Of a stretch of 64,000 nucleotides of DNA, positions 11,285 through 22,900 are shown one piece after another. The translations under genes and the position numbers were made by a program. Positions within the stretch are counted from its first letter, which is position 1; each line of letters starts with the position of its first letter. The stretch lies in assembly GCA_036898135.1 (NCBI GenBank), contig CM072515.1:75363072-75427071 (forward strand), in the 5' to 3' direction. The DNA comes from Oncomelania hupensis (Eukaryota > Mollusca > Gastropoda > Littorinimorpha > Pomatiopsidae). The notes under the pieces are model-generated. The model was not told the origin of the DNA. It saw nothing but the letters and a program-made list of their open reading frames with translations, and searched no databases.

Positions 11285-14200
11285 TTACTTTTGCAATAAC
11301 CCAGTTAGCAACAATGCTGACAATTGTCTTTCCAGATATAGCACCGTAATCGGCGCCAAGGGTTCATCAACCAATACCTGCAATCTGTAAATCACAGATT
11401 CAACAAGACCTTCATTCAAGTGGGCCACTGGTGACGCTTCCCGAGCCCGATGCACCAAATTTAATCTATCCACCGGTTTCCTTAACCTTCTAGACCTCCT
11501 AATGTCAGGCTCTTGCCCAACATCACTACCTGGTATGTCACTAGACACTTCACTTTTAAAAGCATGACTAGAGTCCCCACTTTCTGAGATATCTTCACTG
11601 GTCACTCCAGTGTCTTCTACACCTGCTTCACTTCCAGATTCAATAGCATCAACATTTTCATCAATCTCAGACTCCTCATTCCCATCATTATTGCTATGTT
11701 CATGCTCAGAAACAACATTTTCTGATTCATGTTCAGGCTCGACACTTTCTGACACAACTTTTGGGCCAGTTTCTTCAACAGCAGGATTTTCTGCTTCTCG
11801 TTCCACGTTCGCTTTTGCATCCCTAACAGGAATGTACACAGGAGCCTCAACTCTCAACCTACTAGGTTGGGCTGTAATTTCTATGTCGAAATCCTGCTCT
11901 ACAATTTCTTCTGTGGACTCTGTCTCCTGTTCATTAGGCTCCAACTTAACTTTTCCTCTTTTCAGAGCTGGTGCCTCGCTTTTAGGTAACCTTTCGGGGC
12001 AACATTCTCCATCTAGCACACCTACTGGTAACAGATAGTTCCTGTGTAGAGTTCTTTGGGGTCCTAGCCCTTTCTCATCCTGCACGGTATACACTGGCAA
12101 TCCATCTTTTCTTGAAATAACCACATGCACATCTTTCTCCCATCTATCTGTGACCTTGGTATCAAGTCTAGGCCCTAGCCTCCGCACAAGTACTCTATCA
12201 CCACACTGTAATTCTGCTGCATGGGCAGCAGAATCGTATCTGACCTTGTTTCTATCACTGGCTATCTTCATTTGCTCAACAGCTTTCTTATAAGCGCTAG
12301 TCAGTCTCTCTTTCAAATCTCTGACATACTGTCTGCTTGAAACAGTTTTCTTAGACTGGTTTATATCAACACCGAATGCCAAGTCTATAGGCAACCTTGG
12401 ATGCCTACCAAAGAACAAATAGTATGGACTGTGACCAGTGCTCTGGTGAATACAGCAGTTATATGCGTGCACAATAGCTGGCAGACTTTTGCGCCAATCA
12501 GCCTTCTTTTCGTCTTCAAGGCTTCGAATCATGCCCAAAAGAGTCCTATTCCACCTTTCTACTGGATTTCCTGAAGGGTGGTACGGTGTAGTACGACATT
12601 TCTGTGTGCCTGCTAACTGACAGAGTTCATGTATTAAGTGCGACTCGAAGTCGCGTCCTTGGTCTGTCAAAATGCGCGCTGGAAACCCATACACAGCAAA
12701 CCAATTCGTCCACAATGCCTTAGCCACTGTTTTGGCTGTTTGATCCTTAGTGCAAATTGCCGTAGCAAATTTTGTAAAATGATCAAGCACTACAAGTACG
12801 TTCTGCTTTTGGCCTTTGGCTTTGACTTCAACAGTTAAGTAGTCTATGGAAAGAAGTTCTAAGGGAAAGGTAGTGACTATTGACTGCATAGGGGCCTTCT
12901 GAGCTAATGCTCCCTTTCTCACACACCGGCCACAGTGTTTGATCTTCCTTTCCAAATCCCTAGCCATATAGGGCCAGAAAAATCTGCGTCTAAGCTGCAA
13001 GATTGCATTATCGTAGTGAGTATGGAACAAATCTTCATGAACTCCTGACAATGCTTGCTTTCTGTGGGAACTTGGTAGGACTAACTGCCATTTCACACCC
13101 TCTTCATCTTCAACTTTCCTGTACAACACATTGTCCCGCAACTCTAGCTTTTTTTGCTCCCTACAGAACATTTTCAACTCCTGCGAGTCCATTTCACTTG
13201 CTACTAATTCCCTATTCTTTTCCAAAGCTTGTATTACAAGCCTTAAGTTTTTGTCATCTGACTGGTATTTTGCCCAATTTTCTTGAGATACTGTTTCCCA
13301 CACAGGGTCTTTGGGGTCAAGAATATCTTCTGGGATCAAGGATGGGTCTTTAGCCAACTGTTCTGCTGCTGGGATAAACCGCGTATCTGCATCATCGTCT
13401 GACTTTCCTATCTCATCAACTTTGTGTACAGCCTGCTGACATGAATGAACTGTGCGAATCACCTGATGTGACTGCAAGATTGCTTGAACGGATCCCTGAT
13501 CTACAACAACGCATTCCTCTTCATTGAAAGCTTTGGCCTTATCAACTAGGAATTGAACTTTGTCTAAGGTCCTCATATATTCTTCATCATCTCCTGGAGA
13601 AGCATGGGGACGTCGGGACAGAGCATCTGCATCTATATGGGTGGATCCCTTCCTGTATTTCAGATCAAAATCAAACATGGACAGTGATGTGAGCCAACGA
13701 TGGCAGGTTGCATCCAACTTTGCGTTTTTCAAAACATAGCACAAAGGATTGTTGTCTGTGACAACCGTTACTTTTGACCCTAGCAGGTAATCTCTGAATT
13801 TCTCACCCATTGCCCATTTAAGGGCTAAAAACTCCCTTTTATGTGCTGGGTAATTCCGCTCTGTTTTATTGAGAGACCTGCTTGCATAGGCTACTGGTTT
13901 TAATTGACCCTCTACTTCCTGATATATGACAGCTCCCAATGCGAAACCACTGGCGTCACAATGTAAGGTGAAAGGTTTTGTCCTATCAGCTAGGATTATC
14001 ACAGGCTCAGTGGAAAGAGCCTCTATCAACTGCTTGAAGGCTTTCTGTTCTCGCTCTCCCCACTTATCTGAAATGTCAGATGAGAGCGTCAAAGTGCCTA
14101 ACCCTTTCTTGCCTTTTACTTTTGTTGCGTTGTAGCCTATCGTCAGATTATTAAGGGGACGGGCCATTTCAGCAAATCCAGGAATGAACCTGCGATAGTA

Positions 14201-17200
14201 TGACGCAAACCCGATAAACGACTTGACATCGCGCACTGTTTTTGGAACTGGCCACGTTGCTAGTGCAGCTACTTTTTCTGGATCCGGTCGCACACCGTCA
14301 GCCGAAATAATGTAGCCCAAATGTTTTACCGAGGTGGCGGCAAACACACATTTATCTGGGTCTAACTTCAAGTTAAATTTTCTCAGCCGGTCTAGTGCTT
14401 TCAGAGTTCTGTCTTCTAGTTCTTCCAAGGTGCGACCATGGATTAGAATGTCATCTAAGAAGATGATTAGCTCTACCAGATTAGTGTCTGCAAAGACTTT
14501 CTCCAACAAACGTTGAAAGGTTGCGGGGCTATTCTTTAGGCCCATAGCCATTCGCTCAAACTGATAGAGGCCGAAAGGAGTCGTAAAAGCCGAAATTTGT
14601 TTGGCGCGCTCAGTCATTTCGATCTGATAAAAAGCCTTGCAGAGGTCCATCGAACTAAAGTATTTCGCACCGTTCAACGTTTGCAAAAGCTCTTCTATCA
14701 CAGGGAGGGCGTATCCGTCAGCCACGGTCCGCGAGTTAACTTTACGATAGTCAACACACATCCTCAAAGCTCCCGACTTTTTGCGGACTAGTACAATCGG
14801 ACTAGCAAAGGGGGAAGATGAGGGTGCAATGATTTTTGCATCCAGAAGTTCTTGGATATGCCGTCTGGCATCTTCAAAGTCACGTGGAGGTATGGGACGG
14901 GGTCTCTCACGTACGGTTGGCCCTGGCTCTAGAACAATATCATGACGTAATTCGCTTGTTTTGCCCAAATCATATTCATGTTTTATGAACACGTCCCCAT
15001 ATTCTTGCAATTTCTTTGTAAAACGTTCCTGCCACTCCTTGCTAGTACCCTGGCCAAATCGAAATGGGGTTTCATTTTCGCTCTTCTCGGTTTGATCAGA
15101 GCACTGCATGTGCACAAAAACATGCCTTTCCTTATCTTGGCCATCATGTTTGCTATCTCCTACGCTACTGCCAGACACAACATGAGCATCATTTACCCCC
15201 CCTGCTGTACACGTATCAACATGAACATCATTAGTACATGTAGCACAATCATTTTCATCAACACATGCATCATTATTCAACACACGCAGAAGTTGACTGA
15301 CATCGTATTCTGCATGAATAACAAACACATCTGCAACAGTACATTTTGTGCTCAGTATGATGTCTTTCTCTGTAAAATTTGCCACTTCGACTAGTAATGT
15401 CGGCAAGGATGCAACTGGCACTTTACAGCTTACCACCCCTAAACCCTCTGGTAGGGTATCTACAGTTGGCTCTTGCACCAAGACGTGCGTCAATGTCCTA
15501 AGGGCCTGAGGTGGCAACTTAGCACACCCTTTCACCCTGACAGAGGAGTTGGCAGGTATCGTTACTGTTCCCTTTCCACCTCGCCGCTTCACAGGCCCTA
15601 GTCGGCCATCAGCGTTGCCTACATGCGCATTGTTTAAAGCAAATGCGGCTTCGCAGCGAATGTTCTCCCACACAATGTACTTTTTGTTTATGTTGCGAAA
15701 AACATTTGTACCAAGAATCACCGGCAAATGTGCACTGAACTCAGTGTCCTTACAAACTAAAGCTGCCACCTGCACCTTCTCTTTTGCACCTGCAACGTCA
15801 CATGGCAGTACAATATTCACGCTCACCGCACCTAAGTAGGGCACCTGCTGTCCACCTGCACCTGTTACAGTTAACTGTTCTACCTTTTGCAGAGACACAT
15901 AGCTAAGATGGCTCCTGTAGAAAGATTCCGACACCACAGTGACCTGACTGCCTGTGTCTAACAGGGCTTTCGCTGCTTTACCGTTCACCGTCACTGTAAT
16001 GTCACAACAGGGGCCAACCAAAGCATCCATGGACTCTGGTGTGTCGATCTCACACAAGACCGTGTGTGCGGTGAGTGTCACCCGCCGATGTCTGTTTCGG
16101 TTGGTGATGAGAATACACACATAGGGTGTTGCCGCGGTGTGCACCACTTCTGCTCGCAGGATTTCCAGCCGGTCAGGCAGCTCACGTGGATGGAGTGTCA
16201 CAGGGTGTGACGTTGCTCTCTGCAGTGGACCTCGCAACTCCACTGTTTGCCCCGGGTAGACATCTAGGGCGGCGTTTTCCTTAAGGCGAACGGCCTTAAG
16301 CTCCAGAAGACCTCCCTCAAGCACGTCGATGGCCGTCTGCAGCTTCTGAAGATCTTGCTGACTGGGGATGTTGGTTGTTGGGGTCATAGGTTCCCCCTGC
16401 TGACCTAAGACCCGTTGCCGTTTAAATCGCCTCTTTGCATCTTCAACTCGTGTGGGGTCAGGAGGGTTGGGACAGTTCCGGGCGAAGTGTTGCCCCATCA
16501 GACCACAGCGGAAACATGGCCCTCTGGGTTTCATGCGAGGATGGTATGAGGGGCGAGAGGTTGGATGGTGACGTGGGGGGTATGACGGAGCTGTTGCAGC
16601 AGTGTCTCTCTTCAATCGTTGTGCCACCAGGTCCGCAAGCTTCTCGTAGTCGATTGGCTGCTCCCCGGAAGTGACAGCTGCGTTGGATGCTGCAACCCTT
16701 GATGACGGCACTTCCTCCAGCTCACGTAGCCTGCGCAACACTTCGGCCAAAGGGGGTGCAGCCTCGCCTGGGGAGCCGTACTGGTTCCTCAATTCCAGGG
16801 CCAGCAGTGGAAACCTGTTTTTTGCTGGAGCCATGAAAGCATAAAATACTTTCCTTGACGCCTCCATGTCAGAATATATCCCCCCCTCGTTAGCTTCTGC
16901 AAACTTCACCCACAGGCGGCTGAAAAAGTCTTGGGCGGTCTCCTTAGGACCCAGTGTCGCCTTGTAGAATTCCGCGAACTGGTCTTCCGTGCACTTGGTC
17001 TCCCCAAAAGTGGCCTTCAGCGTCTCAACAAGGCTGCTCGTGGTAACACAGTTTCTCGAGAGCTCCTTTGCAATCCCCCGGAGACTGGCTTTAATTCTAC
17101 TGCACCTCACCTCCTCATCCTCTTCAAAATATTGCCCCACTCTCTCCAACCAGTCTTTAAAAGTAACTTCATTTCCACCTGTGGGGCGACTCCCCGTGAA

Positions 17201-17494
17201 GATTCCCAGTCGAGGGGCTGGAACAGGTGCTCGTACATGCACGTGGATGGGAGCAGGAGGGGTACCTTGCATACCGCCCGGTCCTGAAGCAGCCCGCTTC
17301 AACAGCTCGATGGAGCGCGCCCGCCCTGCTTGAAAATCTGCCAAGGTGGAAAGTGGCGTCGATAGTCCCACTCCTGTTGGCGTTTGTGCATAAGAGTGGT
17401 CCCTTTGCGTTGGTGTGGCTGCGCCCTCAGCGCTCGCCGACCCTAGGCCACCAGAGGTAGCCATAGCGCTGCACTCTTGACTATCGGTCTCCAA
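11285..17494 (-). CDS. Ty3/gypsy Gag-Pol polyprotein, intact (copy 1)
   Basis: A single 2069-residue frame with gag and pol fused and no frameshift. Visible in order: an alanine-rich Gag; a zinc knuckle at about 327-341 with unusual spacing C-X2-C-X5-H-X4-C (CFRCGLMGQHFARNC); an aspartic protease (LLDTGS, Asp513); reverse transcriptase with FLDD at 1012-1015; RNase H (LHCDASG, Asp1180); an integrase zinc domain (HTHY…HCGRC) and core with Asp1551, Asp1611 and Glu1646, the last pair one residue closer than the usual 35-residue gap (YHPSGNPVERW). The C-terminal tail is acidic and ends in RRSRRLRKPVDRL; no chromodomain is evident. Role: RNA packaging, cDNA synthesis and integration. Intact LTRs, PBS and polypurine tract suggest a potentially mobile copy. 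Confidence 0.95.
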   Translation of the reverse strand: METDSQECSAMATSGGLGSASAEGAATPTQRDHSYAQTPTGVGLSTPLSTLADFQAGRARSIELLKRAASGPGGMQGTPPAPIHVHVRAPVPAPRLGIFTGSRPTGGNEVTFKDWLERVGQYFEEDEEVRCSRIKASLRGIAKELSRNCVTTSSLVETLKATFGETKCTEDQFAEFYKATLGPKETAQDFFSRLWVKFAEANEGGIYSDMEASRKVFYAFMAPAKNRFPLLALELRNQYGSPGEAAPPLAEVLRRLRELEEVPSSRVAASNAAVTSGEQPIDYEKLADLVAQRLKRDTAATAPSYPPRHHPTSRPSYHPRMKPRGPCFRCGLMGQHFARNCPNPPDPTRVEDAKRRFKRQRVLGQQGEPMTPTTNIPSQQDLQKLQTAIDVLEGGLLELKAVRLKENAALDVYPGQTVELRGPLQRATSHPVTLHPRELPDRLEILRAEVVHTAATPYVCILITNRNRHRRVTLTAHTVLCEIDTPESMDALVGPCCDITVTVNGKAAKALLDTGSQVTVVSESFYRSHLSYVSLQKVEQLTVTGAGGQQVPYLGAVSVNIVLPCDVAGAKEKVQVAALVCKDTEFSAHLPVILGTNVFRNINKKYIVWENIRCEAAFALNNAHVGNADGRLGPVKRRGGKGTVTIPANSSVRVKGCAKLPPQALRTLTHVLVQEPTVDTLPEGLGVVSCKVPVASLPTLLVEVANFTEKDIILSTKCTVADVFVIHAEYDVSQLLRVLNNDACVDENDCATCTNDVHVDTCTAGGVNDAHVVSGSSVGDSKHDGQDKERHVFVHMQCSDQTEKSENETPFRFGQGTSKEWQERFTKKLQEYGDVFIKHEYDLGKTSELRHDIVLEPGPTVRERPRPIPPRDFEDARRHIQELLDAKIIAPSSSPFASPIVLVRKKSGALRMCVDYRKVNSRTVADGYALPVIEELLQTLNGAKYFSSMDLCKAFYQIEMTERAKQISAFTTPFGLYQFERMAMGLKNSPATFQRLLEKVFADTNLVELIIFLDDILIHGRTLEELEDRTLKALDRLRKFNLKLDPDKCVFAATSVKHLGYIISADGVRPDPEKVAALATWPVPKTVRDVKSFIGFASYYRRFIPGFAEMARPLNNLTIGYNATKVKGKKGLGTLTLSSDISDKWGEREQKAFKQLIEALSTEPVIILADRTKPFTLHCDASGFALGAVIYQEVEGQLKPVAYASRSLNKTERNYPAHKREFLALKWAMGEKFRDYLLGSKVTVVTDNNPLCYVLKNAKLDATCHRWLTSLSMFDFDLKYRKGSTHIDADALSRRPHASPGDDEEYMRTLDKVQFLVDKAKAFNEEECVVVDQGSVQAILQSHQVIRTVHSCQQAVHKVDEIGKSDDDADTRFIPAAEQLAKDPSLIPEDILDPKDPVWETVSQENWAKYQSDDKNLRLVIQALEKNRELVASEMDSQELKMFCREQKKLELRDNVLYRKVEDEEGVKWQLVLPSSHRKQALSGVHEDLFHTHYDNAILQLRRRFFWPYMARDLERKIKHCGRCVRKGALAQKAPMQSIVTTFPLELLSIDYLTVEVKAKGQKQNVLVVLDHFTKFATAICTKDQTAKTVAKALWTNWFAVYGFPARILTDQGRDFESHLIHELCQLAGTQKCRTTPYHPSGNPVERWNRTLLGMIRSLEDEKKADWRKSLPAIVHAYNCCIHQSTGHSPYYLFFGRHPRLPIDLAFGVDINQSKKTVSSRQYVRDLKERLTSAYKKAVEQMKIASDRNKVRYDSAAHAAELQCGDRVLVRRLGPRLDTKVTDRWEKDVHVVISRKDGLPVYTVQDEKGLGPQRTLHRNYLLPVGVLDGECCPERLPKSEAPALKRGKVKLEPNEQETESTEEIVEQDFDIEITAQPSRLRVEAPVYIPVRDAKANVEREAENPAVEETGPKVVSESVEPEHESENVVSEHEHSNNDGNEESEIDENVDAIESGSEAGVEDTGVTSEDISESGDSSHAFKSEVSSDIPGSDVGQEPDIRRSRRLRKPVDRLNLVHRAREASPVAHLNEGLVESVIYRLQVLVDEPLAPITVLYLERQLSALLLTGLLQK

Positions 17495-17573
17495 AAAACT
17501 CTAACCTTGCCAATTACCCTTCTATACACCTAACCTACTATTCTATTAATCTACAATCTAACACATTTCCCCT

Positions 17574-17592
17574 AGCCCACCCAGGGACGCCA
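17574..17592 (-). other. Primer-binding site, tRNA-Asn type (copy 1)
   Basis: Minus strand reads TGGCGTCCCTGGGTGGGCT, three bases from LTR 2. It is complementary to the 3' end of animal tRNA-Asn (…AGCCCACCCAGGGACG plus CCA) as I recall that sequence. Reverse transcription would prime here. Confidence 0.8.
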
Positions 17593-17595
17593 TAA

Positions 17596-19416
17596 TGTAA
17601 CACACACCCTTCAGTAATAATTTAGAAAGAGATAGTTACAGGTTGATGGCTGGAGGAAATAACACAAGATGGAAAATTGTGTGTTGAACCTTTATTTTCG
17701 TTTTATAGAATTTCAAAATTTCAGGAAAAGAATTTAAATGACTAATCAATTTATCTCCAAATCAAAATATTACACTACTACATATTATCCCAAAATACTA
17801 ATATGCAAAAACAATGAGACTAGAAAAACCAGAATAAACAATGAAACTAGAATCCCGAACAAAAACAATGAGACTAGAAAAACCAGAATAAACAGACTAG
17901 AAAAACCAGAATAAACTACGAGACTATAACCAGAATAAGCAATGAGACTAGAAAAACCAGAATAAACGATGAGACCAACAATCAAGAAGTTGCGCCAAAA
18001 AATAGGGCATTGAGACGCTGAGCTAAACCCAGATGGAAAACGGCGGATGCCCCTGCAAGAGCAACACCAATTATTTATTACAGCGACGTACTGACCATAA
18101 AACAAAAAGTAATTAGCATTAATGAGTCATTGTAAATCATTACAATTCCAACCTGAACACCCAGCAAAAGGTTCATGTAATTAAACATTACATGTTAACT
18201 TCAATTCTCAAAACACAACCAAATTCTTATTTTATAAACAAATCTTAACAAGTTGATTTATCTAATCAACATCCGCGGCTAAGCACATGTACAAGTTTAC
18301 GTTCATTAGGCTGATAGGCAACAACTACTATTTATCACTGCAAATAGTAAACTTCCCTAACCCAGGAATAATGTCATGCTTTCTGTGTACAGATCCATCA
18401 ATTAGACAGAAGCAGAAAAGCTACACAAAATCCTACAAGACGATAATACTTCGTCTCAACCAAGTTCATAATGACTATTCCAACTCATCTTTCTCTGAAG
18501 TCATTATCATCACTATAAATCTAATCAGAAAAACCAGTAATGGTTGACCTTAGCTGCAATCGCTAAGGTAAAACCCAACTATGCACTTCTTTCCCAAGGT
18601 GCCTAATATCTACAACGACAGCCTTCACTCAACTCATGAAATGTCAACAATTAGCCGCCATGACATCATGCAACAGTACTTCCGGTCCCTTGCGCATGCG
18701 CGCAAGAGTTTTAAAATCTAACACTCAAAATAATAATTTTCATTACTTTCTATCAATATAACAATTTACATGTTTATGAGACTCTTTTAATCTCATTTTA
18801 CTTCAACTCATTTTACTTCAAGGTATTCTCACATTCAGCATACGATTAAAATAACATGACACACATTAGAACACTTTGGCGGTTTTCGACCGGCCAGCAA
18901 AAATAACATTCGGTTACAATTTCACAAACATTTTACACAATTTGCGCATTCAATATATTCATCAAACATCCACAGACATTCCTACAACATAATTACCCAA
19001 GATGACAAAGCAAAGCATCTTATTTACCTGGATTAAGAACAATTCCCGTAGCCCATCGGAATTACGCAGCCACACAAGGATGGAAGTTAACGCAAAGGGA
19101 AGTTATAAAATTTGCCGACCGGAAATAACAGCTATTGCAATTATATTTTATAACAATTAATGTTAGAACAATTTACTAAATATAATTTCTGTTTCTACTA
19201 TTATATGCATTTAACTATTCTAATTAATTTGTAATTTATAAAAGTTGCATTTCAAAAAAAGGAATTATAAATTCAAGGGAAACAACTTGAATGAATGACT
19301 TTCTACTAAGTTACCTTAAAAAGATATTACTTCCCTTTAGATCACAAATTAAAACATGAACAGTTTACAGTTTTCTGGTGACAGGGACAATTAACAATAA
19401 TTTGTGACCTGTTACA
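17596..19416 (-). repeat. LTR 2, shared by both gypsy internal copies
   Basis: 1821 bp, same termini as LTR 1, with a 2-bp contraction in the GT run near its 3' end. It serves as 5' LTR for copy 1 (PBS at 17574-17592) and 3' LTR for copy 2 (polypurine tract at 19417-19428). Confidence 0.92.
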
Positions 19417-19953
19417 CATTCCCCTCCACAGAGAAAAATTTTCTTCCATTGGAATAAAATTTTTAGTACAAATCCTACACATCCATTTACGCTGCACACA
19501 AAACTTACAAGTTTACATCCCCAAGGGTAAAATTCAACACTTATGCTTTGCACACTTTTACAAGACGCAAAAATACAGAATAGGTTATAAGTTCTAGCAA
19601 TACAACACATCTCCATTTAAAACTAAACATTAACCCTTACCTTGCATCACATTTTCAGCAAGGTTTTTAACATTCCTAATACAACTTCACAACGTAATTT
19701 CAAAACGTAATTTCAATTTCTGTTGCAACCCATTTTCCAAACCCTTTCTCATCACTTTACAAGGCAAATCTGTACGATTTGACATCGAAATCCTTATTTA
19801 AGATTTTTTTTTTTTTTTTTGCAAAAATGATAAAAAGCAATACTTTTTCAAAACAGATTCCCAATGTATAAGTTATCAATACATACAATGAATAAATGAC
19901 CTGTATACTATACAAATAATAACAGCGATGCACACAAAGTTCATCATGACACT

Positions 19954-22900
19954 TTACTTTTGCAATAACCCAGTTAGCAACAATGCTGACAATTGTCTTT
20001 CCAGATATAGCACTGTAATCGGCGCCAAGGGTTCATCAACCAATACCTGCAATCTGTAAATCACAGATTCAACAAGACCTTCATTCAAGTGGGCCACTGG
20101 TGACGCTTCCCGAGCCCGATGCACCAAATTTAATCTATCCACCGGTTTCCTTAACCTTCTAGACCTCCTAATGTCAGGCTCTTGCCCAACATCACTACCT
20201 GGTATGTCACTAGACACTTCACTTTTAAAAGCATGACTAGAGTCCCCACTTTCTGAGATATCTTCACTGGTCACTCCAGTGTCTTCTACACCTGCTTCAC
20301 TTCCAGATTCAATAGCATCAACATTTTCATCAATCTCAGACTCCTCATTCCCATCATTATTGCTATGTTCATGCTCAGAAACAACATTTTCTGATTCATG
20401 TTCAGGCTCGACACTTTCTGACACAACTTTTGGGCCAGTTTCTTCAACAGCAGGATTTTCTGCTTCTCGTTCCACGTTCGCTTTTGCATCCCTAACAGGA
20501 ATGTACACAGGAGCCTCAACTCTCAACCTACTAGGTTGGGCTGTAATTTCTATGTCGAAATCCTGCTCTACAATTTCTTCTGTGGACTCTGTCTCCTGTT
20601 CATTAGGCTCCAACTTAACTTTTCCTCTTTTCAGAGCTGGTGCCTCGCTTTTAGGTAACCTTTCGGGGCAACATTCTCCATCTAGCACACCTACTGGTAA
20701 CAGATAGTTCCTGTGTAGAGTTCTTTGGGGTCCTAGCCCTTTCTCATCCTGCACGGTATACACTGGCAATCCATCTTTTCTTGAAATAACCACATGCACA
20801 TCTTTCTCCCATCTATCTGTGACCTTGGTATCAAGTCTAGGCCCTAGCCTCCGCACAAGTACTCTATCACCACACTGTAATTCTGCTGCATGGGCAGCAG
20901 AATCGTATCTGACCTTGTTTCTATCACTGGCTATCTTCATTTGCTCAACAGCTTTCTTATAAGCGCTAGTCAGTCTCTCTTTCAAATCTCTGACATACTG
21001 TCTGCTTGAAACAGTTTTCTTAGACTGGTTTATATCAACACCGAATGCCAAGTCTATAGGCAACCTTGGATGCCTACCAAAGAACAAATAGTATGGACTG
21101 TGACCAGTGCTCTGGTGAATACAGCAGTTATATGCGTGCACAATAGCTGGCAGACTTTTGCGCCAATCAGCCTTCTTTTCGTCTTCAAGGCTTCGAATCA
21201 TGCCCAAAAGAGTCCTATTCCACCTTTCTACTGGATTTCCTGAAGGGTGGTACGGTGTAGTACGACATTTCTGTGTGCCTGCTAACTGACAGAGTTCATG
21301 TATTAAGTGCGACTCGAAGTCGCGTCCTTGGTCTGTCAAAATGCGCGCTGGAAACCCATACACAGCAAACCAATTCGTCCACAATGCCTTAGCCACTGTT
21401 TTGGCTGTTTGATCCTTAGTGCAAATTGCCGTAGCAAATTTTGTAAAATGATCAAGCACTACAAGTACGTTCTGCTTTTGGCCTTTGGCTTTGACTTCAA
21501 CAGTTAAGTAGTCTATGGAAAGAAGTTCTAAGGGAAAGGTAGTGACTATTGACTGCATAGGGGCCTTCTGAGCTAATGCTCCCTTTCTCACACACCGGCC
21601 ACAGTGTTTGATCTTCCTTTCCAAATCCCTAGCCATATAGGGCCAGAAAAATCTGCGTCTAAGCTGCAAGATTGCATTATCGTAGTGAGTATGGAACAAA
21701 TCTTCATGAACTCCTGACAATGCTTGCTTTCTGTGGGAACTTGGTAGGACTAACTGCCATTTCACACCCTCTTCATCTTCAACTTTCCTGTACAACACAT
21801 TGTCCCGCAACTCTAGCTTTTTTTGCTCCCTACAGAACATTTTCAACTCCTGCGAGTCCATTTCACTTGCTACTAATTCCCTATTCTTTTCCAAAGCTTG
21901 TATTACAAGCCTTAAGTTTTTGTCATCTGACTGGTATTTTGCCCAATTTTCTTGAGATACTGTTTCCCACACAGGGTCTTTGGGGTCAAGAATATCTTCT
22001 GGGATCAAGGATGGGTCTTTAGCCAACTGTTCTGCTGCTGGGATAAACCGCGTATCTGCATCATCGTCTGACTTTCCTATCTCATCAACTTTGTGTACAG
22101 CCTGCTGACATGAATGAACTGTGCGAATCACCTGATGTGACTGCAAGATTGCTTGAACGGATCCCTGATCTACAACAACGCATTCCTCTTCATTGAAAGC
22201 TTTGGCCTTATCAACTAGGAATTGAACTTTGTCTAAGGTCCTCATATATTCTTCATCATCTCCTGGAGAAGCATGGGGACGTCGGGACAGAGCATCTGCA
22301 TCTATATGGGTGGATCCCTTCCTGTATTTCAGATCAAAATCAAACATGGACAGTGATGTGAGCCAACGATGGCAGGTTGCATCCAACTTTGCGTTTTTCA
22401 AAACATAGCACAAAGGATTGTTGTCTGTGACAACCGTTACTTTTGACCCTAGCAGGTAATCTCTGAATTTCTCACCCATTGCCCATTTAAGGGCTAAAAA
22501 CTCCCTTTTATGTGCTGGGTAATTCCGCTCTGTTTTATTGAGAGACCTGCTTGCATAGGCTACTGGTTTTAATTGACCCTCTACTTCCTGATATATGACA
22601 GCTCCCAATGCGAAACCACTGGCGTCACAATGTAAGGTGAAAGGTTTTGTCCTATCAGCTAGGATTATCACAGGCTCAGTGGAAAGAGCCTCTATCAACT
22701 GCTTGAAGGCTTTCTGTTCTCGCTCTCCCCACTTATCTGAAATGTCAGATGAGAGCGTCAAAGTGCCTAACCCTTTCTTGCCTTTTACTTTTGTTGCGTT
22801 GTAGCCTATCGTCAGATTATTAAGGGGACGGGCCATTTCAGCAAATCCAGGAATGAACCTGCGATAGTATGACGCAAACCCGATAAACGACTTGACATCG

